Origin: Pisaster brevispinus
Taxonomy: Eukaryota; Echinodermata; Asteroidea; Forcipulatida; Asteriidae
DNA: 64,000 nucleotides
Reading direction: 5' to 3'
NCBI GenBank assembly: GCA_023634235.1
Contig: JAMKCF010000015.1
Coordinates: 2,023,698-2,087,697, forward strand
In this document: positions 1-12,497 of the stretch, one piece after another
Numbering within the stretch: position 1 is the stretch's first letter
Layout: every line of letters starts with the position of its first letter
The notes under the pieces: model-generated
Databases searched by the model: none
Told to the model about the DNA's origin: nothing
The model's input: the letters and a program-made list of their open reading frames with translations, nothing else
Translations under genes and position numbers: made by a program

Positions 1-3000
1 AGGCAAACAAACGCCAGCGACGACACACAATAAAAACAGCAAAGAGAACCCGCGGCGTTTTCCTAGCATGTTGGCCTCTCTCGTTACAAAATAATAATTA
101 TATCCCAGTGTTTCAGCTCTGACTAACTCCCAAACAAGAAGTTGTCCCTTTTTATAAAGCCGGCGAGACAAAGTGTTGTTTCTGTTTTATGGTTGACAGC
201 GTCTTTATTAAAAGAGTGGCCTTGATTGGCAAACGTCACTCAATGAATGTTAATGACTCGACAGCCTCCATAGTCAGTTCCGCCAATATAATGCCTCATG
301 ATGTCACATCAACTCGCGCATGCAGTCGGTTATGAATGCGCGCCATTATTAACCCGTTTCAAATTGTGCGGATTATTTCATCTACGGTTTGCTCAGGACA
401 AACACAATTATTGTTGCAGACAAATCGCCATTATTCAAGTCACTTCACCAAGGTATTGTGGGTTGTTTCCGGCTTGCTTTTGTTCTGTGGTTATTGAAAT
501 GATCCCGGCTGTATATATTAGTTCCGGTGATGTGTCCGCACGGAGCCCGCGTCGTCTAAGCTCTATAAATCGAAGGGGATCGAGGATTTGCCCTTTTGCC
601 CCTAGGTAGCTTTGTGCGATATCAACCACAAATGTTTATATTTGGAAGGAAAAAAAAGAAAGAAATGATGTACGAACCAATGTGTAAACTGCTGTGTGAT
701 TAGTTTACGCTGCAGTCTCTGCGCCCTCGGGGTTGAATGTATTTATAATGTTTGTAAATCCGTCTGCGAGTGGGCGATGAGCGATGCTAAGCACGATGTC
801 AGAAGCGGGTGTCTAACTCGTGTATATCTCGTATACGAGTCCCCACCACTGGTAACCCTCAAAACATGCTAAGCATTTTTTGTTTTACCGGCTTACAAGG
901 ATGCATCAATAATCTCGTCAACTTCATTGAAATTATTGTTTCATTGAGATACGCTTCATTTGTAAAGTTCACACTACGGCGGTGCCTCTTTTCTTAAAAT
1001 GAGAATAACAATGCTGTCAACTAACTTCAGCAAATGTTATATCAGCTAAGCAATTATGTGAGATTAAGCACATGTGGAATTATGAAGTCAAGCTGTTTAT
1101 GTTTCCATGGAGAGTCCGTGACCAGTCCAAGGTACCGGCCTATCACCACGTTTCCACCGTCACGGCGGACGACGGTAAGAAGAACACCGTTGACGCACCG
1201 GGTCAGGTGTTTGGCAGCGAACAAATTAAGACACCCCCCCCCCCCTTTCACTTCCCCCCTTTCAAAGAAACAAACACTTCGTTTAATTCGTTGTAATTAA
1301 ATATGTTTATAATCCGGTCAGTTTGCTTGGAATTATATGATAACTTTAAGAGTCATAATGTTAATTATGCCAAGTGCCGAAACATGACATGTCGTCGGAG
1401 TGTACGTCTTCGGGTCTTCGTCTTATTATGTGGCAATCGTTACACGCAACAAGTTGCTCTCCATTCAACATATACTAAGGTTCCGCAACAGGCTTTTTTC
1501 GAACAGTACCTTATTGTCCCATAGAGCAATTTTATGAAAATGGAATGTGAATGTTGTTGCTTCTTAGAGAATGCGTGGGACTCTTTGCCTGTGGCCAACC
1601 TCGTGTGACGTGGTCCTTAAGGCCAGCCACGTCACACCGGGCAATTTTTCAGGCAACTTGGAGGCAACCGACTGCACTGCATACACAATGAACGCTTCGT
1701 CAGCACAAGAGACATTATTCAAGCTGCAACCCACAACCCCCAAGAAAATAATGAAAAGACTGAATTGGAATTAATTGTCTTAATAGGAGTTCGCCATCGA
1801 GCTGGTCGACTTTGCCCAATGAGACGTGACCCTTACTACGGCACATTGCTCGCCTGTACCCGGCGTAACCCTTTCATTAATTTAATTGGTCGCACTGAAG
1901 GGGGTGGAAAGTTCTCTTTTTTACCATACAAGGTTAAAATGGTTCTTTTTGGCCAGTGCCTTCTCGGCTTGGGCTCTGGCTCCGGCTAGGACTCCGAATC
2001 TTGGAGCAGTTTACATTTTGTACGGTGTTTCCAACATCAAACGAAGCCCGGAGCCGGAACTGAGGTTCGGGAAGGTCATATAAAGTAAGCAATAAAAAAA
2101 ATCCACATAATCGAAATGACGAACCATGTTAGTTTGAGTGATGGTTGTTTATATCAACACTTATGGTTTGAAAGTAACAGTTTGCGGTAGACATTTTTGT
2201 CGTTTCTCAATAATTTATTCAAGTTCATGAACAATTACAATGAATCTGTCACAATGAGTCAAAATAAATAAACAGTACAACAATATTTTTCAACATGAAA
2301 AAAAAACCCCATGAGCAACAAGCTTCCATCTTACATTTCTTATGTTCTCGACCTCAACCAACCCAAACGGCAAGGTCTCTGCTCGGGGCCAATTTGGTCA
2401 TCCCTTGCACTACGTGCAGGGGACCGTGCTTTTTCTGTTGAGGGTCCCCGAACTTGAAATTCTCATCTCTTGAACAATTGAATGAACTCTCAACAACCAT
2501 TCGTTTTGTTTTCTGTTGTTTTTGCTCATAGCGTTTAGAATCTTCTAGAAACGCCGCTCTATAAATTTATGTTATTTATATTTCTACACCCGTGAGAAAA
2601 ATATGTAAAACAAGTCTTCGGTCCTGCAAAGACTGCTTACGTCGTTAGTTGGTTTCAAAATCGTTGCCTTCATTATTAGGCATTCAATTTCTCACTGTAA
2701 AATTATTCTTCTATATGCTTCTGAAAATCTATTTCGAAACTTTATTTTTTAAGTCGGCCAAGAAGTGCAATGGAACCATCCCGCACTTCTGGTCGTTTCC
2801 TTGAGGTTCAATTTCTACACAACAATAATTCTTATCAGTTGCCGTTGAATACAATAATCTTAATTATGTCACAATACATTGCACATTTTAAAACAAATTG
2901 TTAATACTAAACAATAACTATAAGTGAAAACATAGTACTCGACACGAGCTTTCAATAAATACTAACTTCAGCAAATATGTACCTCTTGAATGAATAAATA

Positions 3001-3195
3001 AATAAATAATTTATATCAATTGATGTTTAATAAGTTAAATAAATATCTATCTAACAAATAAGTTAAACCACACTATTGATAACTCTGAACTTGTGTTAGC
3101 AAAAGTCAATTCTAAATTCAAAAGGAAGACATTTCTATTATGAAATGGAAATTAATTTCAGTGGAAGGCTGTTAATGAGAAATTCCTGAAAATGC
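1..3195. other. Gene-free flank at left edge
   Basis: I see no convincing coding exon here: open stretches are short, have no family resemblance and lack paired splice sites. Part of 2200-3195 is probably the 3' UTR of the minus-strand protease that ends at 3196; the nearest AATAAA on that strand is at 2741-2746. A C-run of about 13 lies near 1232 and a diverged fold-back repeat at 1950-2080. Confidence 0.5.
1950..2080. repeat. Diverged fold-back repeat related to 56042-56194
   Basis: The left side carries a TCGGCTTGGGCTCTGGCTCC-type stretch and the right side an AGCCCGGAGCCGGAACTGAGG-like stretch, which pair imperfectly. The same words form perfect arms in the element at 56042-56194, so I read this as an older copy of that family. 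Confidence 0.45.
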
Positions 3196-3557
3196 TCATC
3201 TCTTGAGCGAGGGGCAGCTAGTCATTTCAATTTTGCTCTGAATCCAGCTGCGGTACCTGTCAACCCTCGTGTAAACTCCAGGCACTGAGTCAGTTGGGGA
3301 CGGGTTGCAGAAAGTGTTGTCTCCCCATGACGTAACCCCAAAAAGCTTCCACTTTCCATCCCTCTCGCAAATCAATGGCCCACCGCTGTCCCCTTTACAT
3401 GTATCTGCCCGCCGTGCTCCTTCCAGATACCCCGCACAGACCATCTTCTTCGAGATGTAACTGCCGTAGGCTTGTCGACAGTCGTAGTTGCTGAGGATGG
3501 GGAGCCTGGCCTCGTTGAGCTTCTGGGGTCTTTTGCGAGCGAGGAGGTCGAAGAAAT
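3196..3557 (-). CDS. Exon 5, protease paralog 1: catalytic Ser and stop
   Basis: Starts after CTCCTCAG, two bases into a codon. Encodes DTCKGDSGGP with Asp278 and Ser284, VTSWG, then PGVYTRV and a basic C-terminus, ending at TGA (3196-3198). The segment upstream of 3557 in the open frame is intron. Confidence 0.95.
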
Positions 3558-6500
3558 CTGAGGAGGAAAGGAACGAGGGAGAGGATAAGAGGAATGTCTT
3601 GGATGAGGCAAAGAAGAAAGATGATGTCTTGGTCTGATCTAGAACTTTGTTGTTGGCAGGAGGACATGGTGGTGTTTGGATAAACAAAAACGTAGGTGGT
3701 GGGAAAATGGCGCCATTGTGACATCCACAAAGAAGTATCGTATGTTGCTAAGAAGGAGGTCTTCGTTTATCGTCATAGTTGACTTGAGGGGATATTGCCG
3801 TATCCTAAGTAGCGGCTACAGCTACGGCTACGACTGTTGCTATGGGTGTTGCTCAGGACGTCCTATACTTCAACGCACGATGACGTGGCCATCCAGTCGT
3901 AGCCGTAGCTGTAGCCGCCGATTCGAACACGGGCACTATGAATAGAAATTGTCTTCTTACGAGCTCGTTCTCCCGCCAGCCAATCTTGGCCCTACACCTC
4001 AAAAGCTACACGTGCAACTGTCGAGACCCTACGCTTTCACCGTGCAATGTCTTCTTGATTACCCAACATTGCAAAGTTGGCTGGAGTCTAAGCAATAACT
4101 GAACGTTCAAGCCCTATCAGGCGTTTTCATCAAGAAAATCTATTTATGGAATAAACTTTTCGAACTTACTTGTATATCCCCATCCTGTGACGTAACACTC
4201 ATCCCCTGCTCTGAACTCGTTCTTCTCCGGCATGCAAGCTGGCATCACGTAGTCATTCAGGAGGACGTCGTGACCGGGTGACGTCTTGAGTTTGATGACA
4301 GCGATGTCGTTGGCGTAGGGCACGCCCTTGACGTAGCGCCGATGGACGTGTACGCAGTCGATGGGAAACCACTGCTCGAAACCATCTACCGTTGATCGAT
4401 CGAGCTCACCGAGGACGACCTCGACGTCGTTCAGGTCCCTAGGATGGGGGAAAATAGAGTATACCAATGTAAGAAAGTGAAGTCATAAACATGTTTTGAT
4501 TTTGGGCGGGAAGATATGAGACAGGCGTTGATTTGAAGACGGTCATTGACAGGTGGCTGGGTTCGCCTAGATAATGAGATGGTTTTACAGAACTAAGTCG
4601 GAGGAATACGAGATGTAACGGTGTTAGGAAGGTATGAAGAGGAAAAGGGTGTATGAGGAGAACAAAGGAATTGCAGGACCTGGATAATGAGATGGTTTTA
4701 CAGAACCAAGTCGGAGGGTATATTACTTACGAGATGTAACGGTGCTAGGAAGGCGTGAAGATGAAGGGTGAGGAGAAAGATGGAAGTGCAGGACCTAGAT
4801 AATGAGATGGTTTTACAGAACCAAGACTTTGGGATGGTAGCTGAGGAGACGCAACATGCCTTTAAGGAGTGGAAGGATAAGAGCTTAATAACAATGATGG
4901 GTTGTATAGGAAGGCGTGAAGATGAGGGGTGAGGAGAAAGATGAAAGTGCAGGACCTAGATAATGAGATGGTTTTACAGAACCAAGTAGGAGGGCAGTAT
5001 GGAGGAGATGTAACGGTTTGCCTTTAAGGATGTGGAAGAATGAGCCTTAAAGGAAAGTGGAGGATTATCTTCAAATATCAGAGGATGGCTGAAGACATGG
5101 GAAAAGCTATAAGGTCGTCTTCTTATACCTTTCGCCGAAGCAGTGAGCCGCTGATACCACGTGTTCTCTTCCTATCAGGGTTCCTCCACAAAACGGCTCC
5201 TTGGTCGTCTTGCTCACAAGAGCGACTTGCCACGGCCATCTTCCGGAGGCCTCCGTTCCACCAACTACACGGACATAATTTTTCTTAACCCGGGAAGCTG
5301 CCGACAGGTAGTCGGGTCTCACACCGCATGTTGTTAACGCTCCTGCAGGGAATAGAAAACAACTCAAATGTTTATTACTTATTCTTCGCGGTTTGTTCGG
5401 TTTGAAACTGAATGCTTGTATCGTCTGTAATGAAAACTTGCTGAATGCTGGCTCTCTTGTTTGAATCACGCCCTCAAGCTTGGGGATGAGAACACACAAT
5501 GATCCTCAAATATGTAAAATCTCTTCCGGAGATTACTTGTTGGTTGTTTCTTGATGATGTTCCCGAACAACTTCACCCCCAACTTCTCCCGGCCACTTCA
5601 CTGGGTATCACAATGTAATCCGATCATCAATGGGCCACAATTCTTCTTCTTCTTTTTAATGGACGCTCCATACTTGATCTAACATTGTCAAAACGACATA
5701 TTTGGATTGCGTTTCTTTTGAATTGTTCTGCTTTTCAAAAGTTGACCTTGTCCAAGACCTTGTTGTATACAACGTACAACAGACTCTATACTTATAGAGT
5801 ACAAATATAACTTAATAATATGCAAGATGCGTTATCAATACCGTTTGACTCAACGGATGGCTAGTCTCGGGTAGCATTTCCTCTCATCAAATGAAGCTAA
5901 AAAAGCAAATCATACTCGAGTCCTGACGACGACTATATAATAGAACTGGCCTTCCCATAAACCACCATGTTTGGATATAGTTTTGCGGTGTGCTTGCGGA
6001 AGTATGATTCGTTGGAAGGTAGATCATGCGGTAGATTTACGGTTTAGTGATAACATTCTCTTTGTCGTCCGTTAGATTCAACGTTGATTTCGAAATAGTG
6101 CAATACTGTGGAAAACATTCATTTATATTAAGAGAGATTGGGTCCTGCTGTGAACATTGTCAAGCAAGGTATTTATTCCGCGCCACATTGAGAACTTTTG
6201 AATAATTTGGGGTTACCTGCCGTTTTAAAGGCAGTGTATATACTTTTGGTAATTGTCAAAGACCAGCATCCTCACTTTGTGTATCCCAGCATAATGCATA
6301 AAATAAGCAACCTATGGCAATTTTGGCTCAATTTGGCATCGAAGTTGCAAGAAAGAAAAAAAAGGAAAACACCCTTGTTGTAAATTGTGTGCTTTCAGAT
6401 GCCTGAGAAAGGCTTCATGCCTAAAGTCTTTCTCAAATTCAAATTTGTGGGTGAAAAAATTACCTCTTTCTCTAAAACTACAATACTTCAAAGTCGGCCG

Positions 6501-9500
6501 TTTCTAACAATGTTTAATAATGTCAACAGCTCTACAGTGGCTATGGCTGGATCAATAGTCTTGTATTCGTCAACGTTGCCGTAACAGCTAACAGCCGTAG
6601 CTGTAGCCAACGTCACTGACTTGAGTCGGACACCGTGTTTTGTGTTACTCAATACCAGTTCTCCTTCCAATTGTACATTATTTTGTGACTCCATCGGTGT
6701 ATCTGGGCGATGGAACTTTTTGCGTTTGATCGACGAGCTGTACACATTATTTCAAGTTGAAATAACTTGGAATCATTGTGCAGCCAATGTCACTATTAAA
6801 GTTCACTCAGCCGTATGATTTGATCAACATCAAACAGTACAGACCAAAGTATCTTTTAACAGCGCTGCAAATCGATTCAAAGTTTAGAAGTTTACGGTGC
6901 TTGTTTGTGTAAACCCTCGAGGAAGTCACTGTGGAACCCACGAAGTTCCTGCACTTTATTTCCTCGTGGAACACAAAGCGCTGTGCACAAACAGAGGAAA
7001 TGCCATTTTAATTTGTGTACAAATCACCTTTTTACAAAACGCAAGATAGGCCTATGAACTTTGGCCGGTATTCATATTTTGCAATTGACTTATTACATCA
7101 CTCTATATAGGAGAATGAGTTCCACTGACAAAAACGAGATCAAAATCGAAAGAAAACAAAACTTATCAGAGGAGGAAGTGGATTTCCTATACGAACAAAC
7201 CATATCTTCTTAAAATACGTACATTTCGTCACGTCATAACTTTGTTTCCGCGAGTAAACATCTTGGGAATTTTTTACAACATTCCACACCTTTGATTTTC
7301 TTGTTTGTAAAATCCCCATCCAACCCAGTTCCTTCACCTGGTTATTTAAAAGCAACTCTTGTGGCATTCGCGGATGATTTGTAAACACTTGACTACAACC
7401 AATTCTTTATCAATTGAAAAGGAAAACAATCGTTGGAAATAAACCCACAACTTCACGAATCTAAAAATAATCATGCCCATTCGTTGCATCACGAAAGAAA
7501 AATGTTACACCTACATAAACGATAACATTAAACGAAAATGACTTGTATGGAAACTACTATTGCTTAAGCCGCAGAAAAATGAAATCTCAACTATCCTGCA
7601 AAACAGAAGCCAATCACACTGACAGGGAAACTTTGGTGCCGGGCAAATTTGTTTGGAGCAGTTATTTGAAAGTTGGCCAAGTTTTGAAACTCTCATTTTT
7701 GACAACTTTTCGAAACACTGTCAAGAGTTTGTGTCAAGTTAGAACTGGATCCAATTACTATGCCAGTATATTTTCGAGGGAACAATGAACCCTACTAATA
7801 AGATCCATGTTTTCTTCACCAAGTTCCTGTAAGACGCCGTCGGGAGCAGGGTCCTTGTTCCTCCTACGTGCTTGTAAGACGACACCCCCTAAACTTGTTA
7901 AGTGTGATCATGTTCATTGAATTTTGGGCCTTCACCGACCATGACATCTAGCCGACTCTTCACCCCGTCTACCCCGCCTTAGGCAGCGCTCTCACACGTT
8001 GGCAGAAAGGGAAAAAATCCCACCATTGTCTTTGTGTAGGGACTCGTGCAAATCAAGACAAGTCGCCGGACTTTTTTCCCTTCTTTTGAACAAACAAACC
8101 ACCTTGACCTTCTGACGTACACAGGGTCATGAGCTAGGACCTCCCAATGTTTTAGTGTCCGAGTTTGTTTCCTTACAAATTATACAATTGTTTTGGAATT
8201 CCTGTTTGGATTTTTTGTAGAACTGTTAATCATTTCGTAGAAATGACGAAAGAACTTTATGGTTTTAACTCAGTAAATGTGCGTTGTTGGTACGTGAATG
8301 TATGCATAAAGTTACTGACGTGCACACTATTGTAATTACTATTGTAATGACTAACACGTAAACCAGAATTTTAGAACTTGGATAAAAATTGTTGGTGCTA
8401 TCCCGTCCAGTGACGCTGTATCTGTTGACTTGTTGTAATTTTACAATCCACCCCTGCCATTAACGATCTTGTAACTATTCATATTTTTCACACCTTGTCC
8501 AATTTCTCTCAAAAGTGCAATCACTTATCCCCTTCTGTGGTGCCAATTGGAATTTCGCAATTGTCACTCAACTCGTAACGTTCGGTGCGGCGATTGCGTT
8601 GGTCAACGCGGAATCACCCAATGAAGGCCGTGGGATTACCCCCCATTGAGGTACCCGTCACACACGCTTCGATACCCCGTTGCCGGGAAACTCTTTGATG
8701 CTGCCTCGTCGCCCATTTCTTTTGAAGTTACCGACAGGTATTCTGTTTCCAAAAATAACGCATTCTGTTCCACAGGGTCGTTGGTTTATACATCCAACAC
8801 AATGTTATAGAGTGATAGAGTGTTAATGACTAATAATCATAACATTATTCAGTTGACTTGAAACCCCAAGCAACGTCCATCATTCCTCCAGCAATTTAAA
8901 ACATTGGAAATCGATTTTGATAAATGATTTCCATTTGTATTCCCGTGACAGTTTAAATGTATGTTTGCTAATCTTTTAATTTATGGATTTATTTCACCGA
9001 TGTCTGCCATCCAAATATAGGGCAGAATGTGAGAGAAAGCTCAAGTTCATGGAAGAAACAAGGTCGCGGTAGAACAATTATAACAGTTGGTGGTAGCACT
9101 TAAAAGTCTAATTAAAAAATATTTTAAAAAACGAAAAAAAGGGTCCTTGGTATACGTGCAACAAGAAATAGTTAACGGCCTGACGTTTCGACCATGGCAG
9201 AGTCAATGCTCGAATTAAGCTAAGGGTCGAAACGTCAGGCTATTATTTTGTTTGCTAATTACAAAAAAAACTCTATGAGCGTTCATAACAACTATGACTT
9301 CATTAGGTGCAGTGAAGTTGATGCAAAAGCTCAGTCATGCAGGTTTGTGTGTCAGAACAGTTAATGAAAGTGCTACCATCACTTGTATTGTTTAATCTAT
9401 CGGACTAAAGCACTTCCGTCCATCGAGATTGGGGGGGGGGGGGGGTACTTACTCGGTTGATTTAGTCCAGCTAGCAGTGTCACTATATTGTCAGTTTTAG

Positions 9501-10395
9501 CGTCTTGATTCATGACGTTCGATTGTTCAATAACTTCATTCTGTCACAAAAAAACATATAACCAAGAGAAAGTAGAAGTAGCTGTTGCAAACTGCTTACC
9601 AACCCAAAAAGGACATGGTGTAGCCTAAATGCAAAAAAATAGTTAATGGCCTGACGTTTCAACCCTAGAATATTCTTTCTCGAAGGCCAAAATCGAGAAA
9701 GACTCTGCTAGGGTCCATGCCAAAACGATTTATTATTATTATTATTATTATTTTTTTTTTTTTCAGAAAGTAATTTAGTCACACATGATTGATATAGCAG
9801 TACACATGTATACCACATTTGAAAAAAAACATTTAAACTATAATTTGTAGAACGAATTATATGCAATGCACCGCAAGATGACTGTGCTATTTTGAGGTTT
9901 TCGAGGGTGAAAAAAAGGTTGTGAAAGATGAGCTGTATTGGATATAGATCAAGTCCTTCTATGAACTAAGCGTTCAGCTTCCGCAAGTTGAAATTGGAGA
10001 AGTCGAGTTGGAATTGGAGTTGGAATATGTTTTGCAGAAAGACACAGAAAACATGAACTAATTTGAGTGAAATCAACCAGATGCTGACGATGATGATGTT
10101 GTATGGTTTATCGGTGTCGTTAAAAGAGAGAGGTTGTTATTCCAAAACAAGGCATTTATAGCAAGCAGTGAGGTATATTGGTCTAATATAAAGCCCGTGG
10201 TTGCATGTTCGCAAAACTGACTAGGGGGGGGGGGAACCAATCAGAAGGAGATCTTACCTGGTCCAAAAAAACTGAGTTGGTTTCGTCCGTAGTTTCTTCT
10301 ACCATGTGAATTGCGTCTATTGCTTTTCCTTCTAATCCGTAGCACAGGCCAAGCAGGAGAAGGCATGTTATGTGAACAGTTGTCATGGTGTTCAT
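3196..10395 (-). CDS. Secreted trypsin-like serine protease zymogen (paralog 1)
   Basis: S1A-family protease, predicted to be secreted and activated by cleavage. Five exons: 10395-10258, 7853-7796 (provisional), 5342-5129, 4438-4170, 3557-3196; phases 0-1-2-1 close correctly to 346 residues. The N-terminus is a signal peptide (LLLLGLCYGLEG). Predicted activation site is Arg90 before VVGG. Triad: His132 (SAAHC), Asp181 (NDIAVIKL), Ser284 (GDSGGP). Asp278, six residues before Ser284, sits at the S1 base, so cleavage after Lys/Arg is expected. Cys71 is placed to tether the propeptide to the catalytic domain. The Val91-His132 spacing (41) equals that from residue 16 to His57 in chymotrypsin. It is a close paralog of the plus-strand gene at 21669-25445, transcribed in the opposite direction. 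Physiological substrate unknown. Exon 2 is the weak point of the model. Confidence 0.88.
3812..3918. repeat. Fold-back element with perfect 25-bp inverted arms
   Basis: Arms 3812-3836 and 3894-3918 are perfect inverted copies rich in GGCTAC/GTAGCC words, separated by 57 bases, inside the last intron of protease paralog 1. Related words occur near 6570-6615, 23565 and 38735, suggesting a dispersed fold-back family. Confidence 0.65.
4170..4438 (-). CDS. Exon 4, protease paralog 1: catalytic Asp
   Basis: Encodes the middle of the protease domain with NDIAVIKL (Asp181), PACMPEKNEF and CYVTGWGYT. Acceptor CCTAG, donor ACAA/GTAAGT. Its 3' half is almost identical in DNA to the paralog's exon 4, see the gene-conversion finding. 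Confidence 0.95.
4566..5035. repeat. Minisatellite, four units of roughly 115-130 bp
   Basis: The phrase GATAATGAGATGGTTTTACA recurs four times (near 4572, 4683, 4798 and 4960), each followed by similar GGAAGGCGTGAAGATGA/GAGGAGAAAG text. It lies in the intron between exons 3 and 4 of protease paralog 1; the third unit carries an extra insert. Confidence 0.8.
5129..5342 (-). CDS. Exon 3, protease paralog 1: activation site and catalytic His
   Basis: Encodes the propeptide cysteine, the activation site YVR/VVGG, the RWPWQVAL strand, FCGGTLIG and SAAHC with the catalytic His132. Acceptor CTGCAG, donor GAAAG/GTATAA; phases match the paralog exactly. Confidence 0.93.
7796..7853 (-). CDS. Provisional exon 2, protease paralog 1
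   Basis: Candidate propeptide exon encoding an acidic segment (DPAPDGVLQELGEENMDLI). It is the only place I found in this intron where phase 0 entry and phase 1 exit fit exons 1 and 3. The acceptor (AACAAG) has a poor pyrimidine tract and the donor is GTAGGG. It is shorter than the paralog's exon 2 (58 against 94 bases). The true exon may be elsewhere in 5343-10257. Confidence 0.35.
9172..9244. repeat. Palindromic interspersed repeat, copy 1
   Basis: GGCCTGACGTTTCGACC at the left and its near reverse complement GGGTCGAAACGTCAGGC at the right enclose a short loop. The same arm recurs at 9642, 26850 and 27795. Confidence 0.7.
9642..9720. repeat. Palindromic interspersed repeat, copy 2
   Basis: Contains GGCCTGACGTTTCAACCCTA, then TTTCTCGAAGG and AGACTCTGCTAGGGT. 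The flank to its left (GCAAACTGCTTACCA near 9587) is also shared with the copy at 27790, so the full element begins about 80 bases earlier than the palindrome. Confidence 0.65.
10258..10395 (-). CDS. Exon 1, protease paralog 1: signal peptide
   Basis: Starts with ATG and encodes 46 residues: a hydrophobic core (ITCLLLLGLCYGL) followed by an acidic stretch (EETTDETNS). It ends after CAG at a strong donor, GTAAGA, in phase 0. That phase is the same as exon 1 of the paralog, which also ends in phase 0 after a signal peptide. Consistent TATA and initiator motifs lie upstream. Confidence 0.78.
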
Positions 10396-10555
10396 TTTTC
10401 AGTTGATAAACTTTGACTCTATAACGTGAACCTAATCTCAAAGAGTGGCTCCACTTGTACGGCGCGTTGTTGACTCTAAACTTCGTGTGCAAGTTTGCTT
10501 TTCCTTTCTCCAAGTTGGAACTTTAGACTTGTGTGCGCTTCAAGTTCAGATGATT

Positions 10556-10592
10556 CAATGACTCGTCCTGTCGCTACCAGGTTTAATTTATA
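10556..10592 (-). promoter_or_regulatory. Candidate core promoter of protease paralog 1
   Basis: On the minus strand TATAAAT (10592-10586) is followed about 33 bases later by TCATTG (10561-10556), an initiator-like motif. This would give a 5' UTR of about 160 bases before the ATG at 10395. Positioning is right, but both motifs are short. Confidence 0.45.
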
Positions 10593-12467
10593 CTATTGCA
10601 AACTCTGGAGTGTCCGGTCACACTTTTGGGGCACCAGTTACATCGTTCGTTTGATATTAGCGGGATCCTCATTGCGGCCGTGCAAGCAATATGATTATGT
10701 CATCAGCTATAAATAGGTCAAAGGTAGGTGAACCCCCCTTGTCGAATACTCGGTGCCAAGAGATCGCTAACTCCGTTTACGTTTTGATTCCAACTTATGA
10801 CGGTACGCAAAATAAGCCTACGGCCGTTTCCGGCACACACCTGTCAAGAAACTTCGTGGATTGGTGGAATGGACATCTGCGGTGTTCCACGCCTAATGAA
10901 AGATGATTTTCGTTCCGGATGAGTTCAGAAGGAAATCCTGCTTCTAGGTTTCAAAATCAGATCAGCCGGGGGAACGTTCTCGAGGGATGATTTAAGAACT
11001 TAGTAAATTTAAAATGAAATATGATGTCATATTTTTTTTATGCGAGTGTAGCCCCTAAAGAAGGTGAGCACTTGCCCCAAATCCTTGCCTCCCGATTCTT
11101 TATTAGTTAGTGAAGCGAAGAGTCAGCGGTGAAGAGTTTTGCATTATTTGTAAGAAATTTACAAGACATGGAGCTTGAAATCCTCGACAACTGACAAATG
11201 CGAGCAGTAGTATTCGTCTCAGCCTCTGATATAGTTGTCTACGTTTTGACGGAGGCGGGGCCCCCTTTCCGCACCCCTGGCGCCTCTCCCATATGTGACA
11301 ATGGTTTCGAATGATTGTTGTGGTTAACTTTGTACCCTAACATTTCAGCCATCGTCATTGTTATCCTACATATTTGTATTGTCTTCCTGTTGTATTGTTA
11401 TAACCCAAATATGGCTACTTTCGCTGTGAGAATATAGGACGTGAAACCAGGGCTAAGCATTCCATTCTTACTCACAAATTCAACCCGTGACGCTGCATTT
11501 TGCGGTAAAATATTAAATGACCGATACCATCATCAAAGCAACATTGCATAATTCATCAGGTTTTGAGAATGAGGAGGGACTTTTCAGAAGTTTGTTTTTT
11601 GTCGGGAAAAGCTTTCTGTTCGTTGTTCATTCTCACGTAGACCAACTGCCTGGATGGGGTCGATCACCTGGGCAGGATGGACAACCTGGGGAAATGTGTG
11701 CCATGCACCAACCCAGACCAATCTCTTATTTACGGACTATATTTTTAGGAACGAAAGTGAAGACATTCTAGAAGCTATTGCTCAATTAAAGCCCGTTCAA
11801 GAGAAAATGAAGCGAATGTTGGTGACGCAGTAATCGGTGCAGGCCGCTTTGCTTGAAGTAAGAACCGGGCTTAAGCCTCTAGAAATATTTATTGAAAGAG
11901 GAAAAATGATCATTCTTCTATATACGTGGATGCCGAATGTTGATTTGGTTTGCAAAGGGGACATCAGAAGAAATAGTTTTAAGGTAAAATTGTGTTTATC
12001 CAGGCCGTCTTATGGAAACCCCCTACCGTTCTCCATCTTCCTGTTGTACCAGCCTCTCCAATTCCTTCGAATCTCTTTACTAAAATAATTACTATAATCA
12101 TTATGTTATATTGGTTTATTTGATTCAATTCGTGGCCCACAGGCCAAACTACGAGATATTTTACAATAAAACAACATTACGAATACTATAGCGTCAAAGT
12201 AACAAAATTAACTATGCGCAACTTGCTTGTTTGAAGAGACGTTTTACATTTTTTGTCATTGGTTGTAAGTTGCTTTCTTATATAACAATGTCATCATCTT
12301 CCCAATTCTAAGACACCAAGAGCAGCTTCTGTACAATAAGCTGCCCCCTTTGCCTCAGTGAGGGCGCTGTTTGAGAGTGTGACGTCATATGCTAGGGTTC
12401 TGCAGGCTCTCACAAAGGTCCAACCTCAACATCCTTCTTTCAAACCCCCTAATTGGACATCCTGACA

Positions 12468-12497
12468 GCGTCACTGATGACGGCGTCACTGATGACG
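12468..12497. repeat. Perfect 15-bp tandem duplication with TGATGACG cores
   Basis: GCGTCACTGATGACG occurs twice back to back without spacer. Each unit contains two CRE-like half words (CGTCA and TGACG). No nearby gene is seen, so this may be chance microduplication. Confidence 0.6.

Larger units (their letters stand above)
5343..10257. other. Introns of protease paralog 1 (5343-7795 and 7854-10257)
   Basis: Apart from the provisional exon 7796-7853 I see no coding exon. The interval holds copies of a palindromic repeat (9172-9244 and 9642-9720), a run of about 16 G at 9430, an ATT microsatellite near 9730 and otherwise unremarkable AT-rich DNA. Confidence 0.5.
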
